Shown here piece by piece: positions 1-5,614 of a DNA stretch of 7,344 nucleotides (position 1 is the stretch's first letter; each line of letters opens with the position of its first letter). A program made the translations under genes and the position numbers. The notes below the pieces were generated by a model. That model was given only the letters and a program-made list of their open reading frames with translations. It did not search any database and was not told where the DNA came from. The stretch is from Pseudomonadota bacterium (GTDB taxonomy: Bacteria; Pseudomonadota; Gammaproteobacteria; Burkholderiales; Gallionellaceae), in contig JAJXTT010000079.1 in NCBI GenBank assembly GCA_021783525.1, forward strand, positions 1-7,344, written 5' to 3'.

Positions 1-2388
1 CTGATCTTCCCGCGCTACCACCAGTGGGCGGCGGTCAATACCATGATCGCCGATGCCCGCGCCAACGGCCCCGGCATGCAGTATCTCGCCGATCACAGTG
101 CAGGCTCCGGCAAGACTAGCACCATTTCATGGACAGCCCACGACCTGGTTAAGCTTCGCCGGGACAACGGTGATGCCATCTTCAACAGCGTGATCATCGT
201 TACTGACCGAAACGTGCTGGATAGTCAGCTTCAAGATGCGGTCAAACAAATTGACCATCAGTTTGGGGTGATCGCTGCCATTGATCGCCAGAAGTCATCC
301 AAGTCGAAGAGTAAACAACTGGCAGAAGCACTGCTGGCCAACACTCCCATCATCGTCGTGACCATACAGACTTTCCCCTACGCGATGGAGGCCATCGTCA
401 CGGAAAAGTCCCTGAAGGACAAGAGTTTCGCGGTAATCATCGATGAGGCGCACGCTTCACAGACAGGATCGACGGCGGCCAAGCTCCAGACAGCTCTTTC
501 CATGAGCGGCAAGGGCAAGATGTCCACCATGACCGTGGAAGAACTCCTGGAGGAGTTGCAGAAGTCGCGGGCACGGCCGAAGAACATCAGTTACTTTGCT
601 TTTACGGGGACGCCGAAGCATTCCACCCTCATGCTGTTTGGCCGCCCTGCCGATCCGTCCCGCCCGGCATCGAAGTCTAATCTGCCGCAGTCGTTCCACC
701 GGTATCCCATGCGCCAGGCCATTGAAGAGGGCTTTATCCTTGATGTTCTGCGCGGCTATGTGCCCTACAAAACCGCATTCAACCTGGCTAAACAGGTTGA
801 AGATACCAAGCGTGTTAGTGGGAAACAGGCAAAACGGGCGCTAGCCCAGTGGATGTCCCTGCATCCCACCAATGTCACACAGAAGGTGCAGTTCATCATC
901 GAGCATTTTCACAAAAATGTTGAATTCCTGCTCGATGGCAAGGCCAAGGCCATGGTGGTTACCAGTTCGCGTGCTGCTGCCGTGCGTTACAAGAAAGGGT
1001 TTGACCGATACATTGAGAAGCATCCCGAATACGCCGCCATTCGCTCCCTCGTCGCCTTCTCAGGCAAGCTGACCGGCAAGCAGGTCATGCACTCTGACGA
1101 TGAGCGCATCACAGGAGAAGTCTTCATGGTGGATGAAGGCGATGAATTTACCGAGGTCAGCATGAACCCGGATGTTGGCGGTCAGGATTTGCGGCTGGCC
1201 TTCGATCGCCCGGAATATCGGGTCATGCTGGTTGCGGACAAGTTCCAGACCGGGTTCGATCAGCCGAAGCTTGTGGCAATGTATGTCGACAAGAAAATTG
1301 CCAATGACGTAGAGATTGTGCAGACTTTCTCCCGCCTGAACCGGATTGCACCGGGTAAGGACGAAATCTTCATCATCGATTTCGTTAATGATCCGGCCAA
1401 CGTGCGGCGAGCATTTGCCATGTACGACGATGGCGCGCAGATTGATGACGTGCAAGAACTGAATGTGGTCTACGAGATTAAGGAAACGCTTGACGCTCAA
1501 GGGTTGTATGAGGAATCTGACCTGGAAGCCTTCAAAGAGGCCCGTTTCAGGACTATCCGCGACATAACGCAGTCGCAGGAGCCGCAACACAAAGCACTCT
1601 ATGCCGCCACAGAACAACCAACGCGTCTTTTTAACCAGCGCCTGAAAATGCTGCGCGATGCAGTGAATACCTGGGAAGCCGCTTATGAGAAGGCGCACAA
1701 CCAGGGCGACGAAGCTGGTACCAAAACGGCGGATCATCATCGGCGCGAACACGCTGGCCAGATCAAAGCCCTCATGACGTTCAAGGCGGGGCTGGGGCGC
1801 TTCTGCCGTGCCTATGCCTACATCGCCCAATTGGTCGACTTTGGTGACCCAGAACTGGAAAACTATGCGGCATTCGCCAAGCTGCTTCAGAAGCGGCTGA
1901 ATGGCGAATCGCCGGAGAATGTCGATCTGAAAGGGCTGGTACTGACGGGCTTTGATATCAAGCACAAGGACGATATAGTTGGTGATGGGGACGAGCCTCC
2001 AGTATTGAAACCCGTCGGCCCCGGTACTGGTGGTGGGAAAGACGATGATCCTCACTACCTGCATGAAATAATCGACCGCTTAAATCGACTGTTCGGCGAT
2101 GCCACGCCATTGCGTGACCAGGCGACCTTCGTCAATCACATCGTCGCGATTGCTCGCGAGAACGATGTTGTGATGGCCCAGGTAGAAAACAATACCCGAG
2201 AGCAGGTGCTGAAAGGAAACTTGCCGGGCGCGGTTCAGCAAGGGGTGGTTCGCGCACTGACCTCCCATCAGAAGTTAGCCACGCTGGTGCTTAAGTCCGA
2301 CCGTCAGGCAATGTCTGCCCTTACCGACGTGATCTACGAGTTGATCCGGGAACGCCGGGATATTGATCTGGACGACCTTAGTGTTTGA
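1..2388 (+). CDS. hsdR: Type I restriction endonuclease subunit R (HsdR), 5'-partial
   Basis: The frame is open from base 1 (reading L-I-F-P-R-Y-H-Q-W) and ends in TGA at 2386-2388, giving 795 residues. The ATG at 43 is internal, because recognisable HsdR sequence precedes it. Superfamily 2 helicase motifs appear in order: Walker A GSGKT at residues 35-39 within the typical HSAGSGKT context, DEAH at 148-151, FTGTP at 201-205, DKFQTGFDQP at 413-422 and QTFSRLNR at 441-448. A Gly/Pro/Asp-rich linker (about residues 661-683) precedes a helical C-terminal domain, which in this family helps assembly with HsdM. HsdR is the ATP-dependent translocating and cleaving subunit of type I restriction complexes; its PD-(D/E)xK nuclease domain would be the missing roughly 250 N-terminal residues. 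No frameshift is seen. The last codons (S-V-stop) overlap the transposase gene and may derive from the insertion sequence, so the native C-terminus may have been slightly different. Confidence 0.95.
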   Translation: MIFPRYHQWAAVNTMIADARANGPGMQYLADHSAGSGKTSTISWTAHDLVKLRRDNGDAIFNSVIIVTDRNVLDSQLQDAVKQIDHQFGVIAAIDRQKSSKSKSKQLAEALLANTPIIVVTIQTFPYAMEAIVTEKSLKDKSFAVIIDEAHASQTGSTAAKLQTALSMSGKGKMSTMTVEELLEELQKSRARPKNISYFAFTGTPKHSTLMLFGRPADPSRPASKSNLPQSFHRYPMRQAIEEGFILDVLRGYVPYKTAFNLAKQVEDTKRVSGKQAKRALAQWMSLHPTNVTQKVQFIIEHFHKNVEFLLDGKAKAMVVTSSRAAAVRYKKGFDRYIEKHPEYAAIRSLVAFSGKLTGKQVMHSDDERITGEVFMVDEGDEFTEVSMNPDVGGQDLRLAFDRPEYRVMLVADKFQTGFDQPKLVAMYVDKKIANDVEIVQTFSRLNRIAPGKDEIFIIDFVNDPANVRRAFAMYDDGAQIDDVQELNVVYEIKETLDAQGLYEESDLEAFKEARFRTIRDITQSQEPQHKALYAATEQPTRLFNQRLKMLRDAVNTWEAAYEKAHNQGDEAGTKTADHHRREHAGQIKALMTFKAGLGRFCRAYAYIAQLVDFGDPELENYAAFAKLLQKRLNGESPENVDLKGLVLTGFDIKHKDDIVGDGDEPPVLKPVGPGTGGGKDDDPHYLHEIIDRLNRLFGDATPLRDQATFVNHIVAIARENDVVMAQVENNTREQVLKGNLPGAVQQGVVRALTSHQKLATLVLKSDRQAMSALTDVIYELIRERRDIDLDDLSV

Positions 2389-3664
2389 TCTGCTGAACCT
2401 CCCCGGTGTCAGACCGGTGGATTTGCGCGCGGCCAATAAAGCCATTGTCGTCATTGCCGAAGCTGTTGAAGGCGACCCACCGCAATGCCCGGAGTGCACC
2501 AAACCGATGTATCGGCATGGCCGACGGACAAACACTTTTGCTGATACCCCGATGCAGATGCAGCCAGTCCGACTCGAAATCTCCCGGCCACGCTATCGGT
2601 GTGATGTTTGCGGCAAGACGATTACGCCTGAACTGACCTTCCTGGACGAACATCGCAGGGCAACCAGGAGACTGGTAGATGCCATTCGCGAGCGCTGCCT
2701 TGGAATGACTTTCCATTCACTCGCCGAGCAGACCGGGCTGGCGGTTAACACCATCAAGAGCATTGCCCACGACCTGATTGGGGATTTGGAACGCACGGTG
2801 CATTACGAAACCCCGGTCATCATGGGCATTGATGAAGTCAATCTGGCCGGCGGCATGCGATGCGTCATTACCAATCTGGCAACAAACAACGCTTTTCAGA
2901 TGCTTGAGTTTCGGACGCAGGAACATCTGAAGCCATTCTTCAAGAATTTGCCTGACAAAGAAAAAGTGGAGTGGGTCTGCACGGACATGTGGCGACCGTT
3001 CAAGCGCTCATTCAGCCAATACCTGCCGAATGCACGCCTGGTTATCGATAAGTTCCATGTTGTGGCAATGGCATCGGAGGCGCTGGAGACTGAGCGGAAG
3101 AAGTACCAGGCGACACTGGACAAGGATGAGCGCGTCAAGGTAAAAAAATCGATACGATGGCTAACCTTAAAGCGACCAAAGAATCTCTCTCCTGCCGAAG
3201 CTGAGGCACTGGAAGTTATTCGGCAATTGATCCCAAACCTAGCTGTTGCTTATGACTTCAAGGAAGCCTTCTACCGGATTTACGATGAGCCGATCAAGGA
3301 GGCCGCCATGCGGGCGTTCGAGGCGTGGGAAAACACGCTACCAGATGATGAACTGGACAACTTCCATAGTTTAGCCAAGACTGTCCATAATCACTACGAG
3401 GATATATTTGCCTACTGGGACTCACCCGGCCGGATCACGAACGCCTACACGGAAGGCTTAAACGGCCTGACCAAGGTTGCCAACCGCATGGGACGCGGAT
3501 ACAGTTATGAAATCATTCGGGCAAAGATGTTATATGCCAAGTATGCACGGAAGGTTGGCAGCGGCGTTCGGATTGTGGAAAAAACGGGCGGCTCTCAGAC
3601 TGTCGAGTATGGTCCGCATATTCCAACCTTGGTTGAAATCGCGGAGTCAGGCGGTCTTGACTGA
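2363..3664 (+). CDS. ISL3-family transposase, probably 5'-truncated
   Basis: This encodes up to 433 residues, close to the usual ISL3 transposase length. Numbered from TTG 2363, it has an N-terminal zinc ribbon (CPEC at 42-45, CDVC at 80-83), a helix-turn-helix-like stretch around 115-140, and a DDE catalytic core: D157 in GIDE, D208 in CTDMW and E364 in TEGLNG, with FHVV at 231-234. All expected catalytic residues are present, so the core may still fold. The start is uncertain. The frame opens only at 2345, the options are TTG 2363 or GTG 2381, and neither has a good Shine-Dalgarno; the first in-frame ATG (2507) falls inside the zinc ribbon. The gene overlaps hsdR by 26 bases (TTG) or 8 bases (GTG), and any expression would probably rely on coupling to hsdR translation. 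ISL3 N-termini normally begin only a few residues before the LVFDLLNLPGV-like segment, so only the original start codon and leader seem to be lost. Confidence 0.9.
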   Translation: MIWTTLVFDLLNLPGVRPVDLRAANKAIVVIAEAVEGDPPQCPECTKPMYRHGRRTNTFADTPMQMQPVRLEISRPRYRCDVCGKTITPELTFLDEHRRATRRLVDAIRERCLGMTFHSLAEQTGLAVNTIKSIAHDLIGDLERTVHYETPVIMGIDEVNLAGGMRCVITNLATNNAFQMLEFRTQEHLKPFFKNLPDKEKVEWVCTDMWRPFKRSFSQYLPNARLVIDKFHVVAMASEALETERKKYQATLDKDERVKVKKSIRWLTLKRPKNLSPAEAEALEVIRQLIPNLAVAYDFKEAFYRIYDEPIKEAAMRAFEAWENTLPDDELDNFHSLAKTVHNHYEDIFAYWDSPGRITNAYTEGLNGLTKVANRMGRGYSYEIIRAKMLYAKYARKVGSGVRIVEKTGGSQTVEYGPHIPTLVEIAESGGLD

Positions 3665-3693
3665 AACCAATAGAAACAGAGATTCCATGAATG
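2363..3693 (+). mobile_element. ISL3-family insertion sequence remnant, left end missing
   Basis: The element is defined by its transposase gene. A plausible right terminus lies immediately after the transposase stop at about 3664-3693, where an A-rich stretch is followed by ATTCCATGAATGCC. Its reverse complement starts GGCATTCATGGAATCTC, which has the GG-start and GGAAT core I associate with some ISL3-family ends; this is from memory and not verified. No matching sequence is found near the transposase start, where hsdR coding sequence runs right up to the conserved transposase N-terminus. No flanking target-site duplication can be assigned. The copy is therefore probably not mobile by itself. 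Both boundaries are approximate. Confidence 0.5.
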
Positions 3694-3846
3694 CCAAGCG
3701 TTGTTGCTGCGCACAATGACATCGGTTTGCAGATTGTGGTGATACAGTCGGTTCGCAGCTCGCCCCCGATGTAAAACCAAAGACATGGTAGAAATGTTTT
3801 TCGCCCCCCTCGCTAGCCAGTGATTGACAGGCCAACTGGAAGAAAA
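3694..3846. other. Intergenic gap between transposase and PLD-like gene
   Basis: About 150 bases with no supported gene. I see no convincing -35/-10 pair and no strong terminator hairpin with a T-run. A TTGACA at 3824-3829 lies too close to the ATG at 3847 to serve it as a standard -35 box. A weak inverted repeat (CCAGT 3817-3821, ACTGG 3835-3839) overlaps the ribosome-binding region. The gap follows the insertion-sequence remnant, so the original upstream region of the PLD-like gene may have been altered by that event. Confidence 0.5.
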
Positions 3847-5592
3847 ATGGACAGTTACAAAGACAGCGATACAGTGGCAGAGCACTTCGATAGGACTGAC
3901 TCAGCGCAACAGGCGGTAATATGGCGCGAAGCCACGACCGACTACCACGGTGCGCTGGTTCGGCTGGCGACGATGCGTGCCGCAGGAAAACAATATTTAC
4001 TCTTTGGGTATGTCGAACTTTTTCCACGCGATATTCCGGTGCCTGAGAGTTTCAGTGCGGGGGAAAAGCCTTGGAGGGTTCCAAATTCAGGTAGCGGCGT
4101 GACGCTTGCGGTTTCGGCTGTGCAGATGTCCGTTGTCGGAGCGCTCGATTGGTATGAAAAGGCGGCCAGAGGACGGGTGACGATTCCGGGAACTACACCA
4201 CCTGTTGAACTTGTCGCACCATTCCTTGGTGTCGAGCCGTCATTGGGCCGTTTTTCCGTTGGGGAAGATGTTCCATTCGCGGCGCAATGGCATGGTGGAC
4301 CGCGGATTCACCGGTTGGTCCCAATGGAACCCCCCGACGAGGCGGTCCAGAGTCTTGGATCTAGCACCGCAGCCCACGAGTGGCTTGCTGCCAATGCTGG
4401 CTTCGATCCCTTCGACTACGAGGAGTGGCTCGCAAGCCTTTCGCTACTTGCCCCCGACCCGTTGCTCACAAGGGTCAGCCATTTTACGTTAGAACTGAAA
4501 CCGGACGGCTCGGAGCGCGTGGTTTTCCAAGCGCATCGGCGCCGTTATGAACACTATCCTGACGTGGAAGCCGACGCGCTGAACCTCGTCCTGCTCCAGC
4601 GGCGGCCCAGCGGCTGGATGGAGGTCTTGCCTACCTCGTTCGACCCCGATGGCTTCGCCATCAAGGACTACCCCGAGCCAGTGAGCGAGACGGGTTACGC
4701 AATCTCATGTCCTGTCCGTGGGCTTCTTCGCATGGCGCCACCTACATCGTTTCTTAGCCAGATTAGCGTCGGCATAGGTGTAGTCGATGCGGTTCTCGAC
4801 GTCGAGGTGCCCTCAGGCGGTCGCCGCAAGCCTGCGGTGCGTTACCAAGCGAACCGAGTGACCGATACTGGTCGAGTGCATGTTGGAGAGGCGCTCCCTC
4901 TCTCAGGTGCAATCCGGATAGTTGAGTTGCAGGAAGCTCGCAAGGATCGCGTCAAGCGGCAGACAGCACCGCAAAGGCTATTCGGTAGCTATGAAAACGA
5001 CAAAGATGAACTATCAGGTGACGATCTGGCCCGTATGCGCGGCGAGGCTGAAGCGTATGTGGCGAATCTCGTGGCCGTGGCGCAGCGTCGCGTCATATTC
5101 GTCGATCCAGACTTTGGCGTGCGTGAGTTCCAAAACTACGCGCTTCGGGTCATGCGCGATGGTGTGGCGGTTAAGGTTCTAACCGGCGCACCCAACATGC
5201 GAAAAGCGCGGCCAAGCGACGACGTAATCGATGCGTCAGCGGAAGATCAGACAGCGCCTTCCGCGTCGCCCGGCGTCCTACTGCTGCATCAGCTCCAGTA
5301 TGTGAAGGGGAAGCTTGGGTCTGGGGCACCAGAGGTATTCGTGATGCTAGGCTCAAGAAAACCAATCTTCCACGACCGCTTCCTCGTGATCGATGATGTC
5401 GTTTGGGCTTCGGGACCATCGTTCAACGAGCTTGGCGAACGCATCGGCATAATCAGCCAGATTCACGAGCCGCGCAATGTCATCGCGGCAGTTGAACGCG
5501 CGCTAGACCGCGCAAAGCCTCTCGCAGATTGGGTCGATGAGAATCAACTCAAGGAGACGAACGATGGTAGAAATGATGCAGCGCACGTTTGA
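3847..5592 (+). CDS. Protein with C-terminal phospholipase-D-like (HKD) domain, possibly VPA1262-like
   Basis: The ATG at 3847 is preferred because GGAAG (3838-3842) lies 4 bases upstream. A GTG at 3820 would add nine residues but has no Shine-Dalgarno. The product is about 581 residues, with no signal peptide or membrane segment seen. The N-terminal ~380 residues are not firmly recognised; the general look recalls the VPA1262-type N-terminal domain, from memory only. The last ~180 residues resemble a phospholipase-D-superfamily half: a hydrophobic strand RRVIFVDPDFG (about 414-424), then HDRFLVID at 509-516 (an HxRx4D version of HxKx4D) followed by GPSFNE, the position of the usual GS-N motif. 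Only one such motif is present, so activity would need dimerisation, as in Nuc-type PLD nucleases, and the Lys-to-Arg change makes catalysis uncertain. The downstream gene starts inside its 3' end, suggesting co-translation. Its site beside hsdR suggests a defence role, which is inference. The product could instead be a non-catalytic binding or sensor protein. Confidence 0.85.
   Translation: MDSYKDSDTVAEHFDRTDSAQQAVIWREATTDYHGALVRLATMRAAGKQYLLFGYVELFPRDIPVPESFSAGEKPWRVPNSGSGVTLAVSAVQMSVVGALDWYEKAARGRVTIPGTTPPVELVAPFLGVEPSLGRFSVGEDVPFAAQWHGGPRIHRLVPMEPPDEAVQSLGSSTAAHEWLAANAGFDPFDYEEWLASLSLLAPDPLLTRVSHFTLELKPDGSERVVFQAHRRRYEHYPDVEADALNLVLLQRRPSGWMEVLPTSFDPDGFAIKDYPEPVSETGYAISCPVRGLLRMAPPTSFLSQISVGIGVVDAVLDVEVPSGGRRKPAVRYQANRVTDTGRVHVGEALPLSGAIRIVELQEARKDRVKRQTAPQRLFGSYENDKDELSGDDLARMRGEAEAYVANLVAVAQRRVIFVDPDFGVREFQNYALRVMRDGVAVKVLTGAPNMRKARPSDDVIDASAEDQTAPSASPGVLLLHQLQYVKGKLGSGAPEVFVMLGSRKPIFHDRFLVIDDVVWASGPSFNELGERIGIISQIHEPRNVIAAVERALDRAKPLADWVDENQLKETNDGRNDAAHV
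5551..5557 (+). promoter_or_regulatory. Strong Shine-Dalgarno for ATG 5564
   Basis: AAGGAGA lies 6 bases before ATG 5564, inside the 3' end of the PLD-like gene. It is the best ribosome-binding site in the window and marks 5564 as the ancestral start of the downstream gene, even though that frame now stops at 5612-5614. Confidence 0.8.
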
Positions 5593-5614
5593 CGACTATC
5601 TACACGACCGATGA
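5564..5614 (+). pseudogene. Severed 5' end of the downstream gene (16 codons then stop)
   Basis: From ATG 5564, behind a strong Shine-Dalgarno, the frame reads MVEMMQRTFDDYLHDR and then meets TGA at 5612-5614. The stop exists only because a second copy of a 22-base unit begins there. With a single copy, the same frame would continue from the last Arg into the long downstream frame (RRRIDSWLEQQNE). It is therefore best read as the original N-terminus of the next gene, cut off by the duplication. A short regulatory leader peptide is a less likely alternative. Confidence 0.7.

Noticed and set aside
1060..2064. 334-residue minus-strand ORF
   Set aside because: It lies entirely antisense to hsdR, whose helicase motifs and family-like sequence account for the region; its protein has no recognisable motif.
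3691..3774. 27-codon ORF after the transposase
   Set aside because: Too short, without a convincing Shine-Dalgarno, and probably spanning the insertion-sequence end.
3785..3823. 12-base sequence ATGGTAGAAATG here and again at 5564-5575
   Set aside because: One chance 12-base match is expected in a window this size, and the copy here only opens a 12-codon ORF without a ribosome-binding site.
3824..3829. TTGACA as a -35 promoter box
   Set aside because: A 17-base spacer would put the -10 box on the start codon at 3847, where no TATAAT-like sequence exists.
3820..3846. GTG 3820 as the start of the PLD-like gene
   Set aside because: It has no Shine-Dalgarno, whereas ATG 3847 has GGAAG 4 bases upstream.
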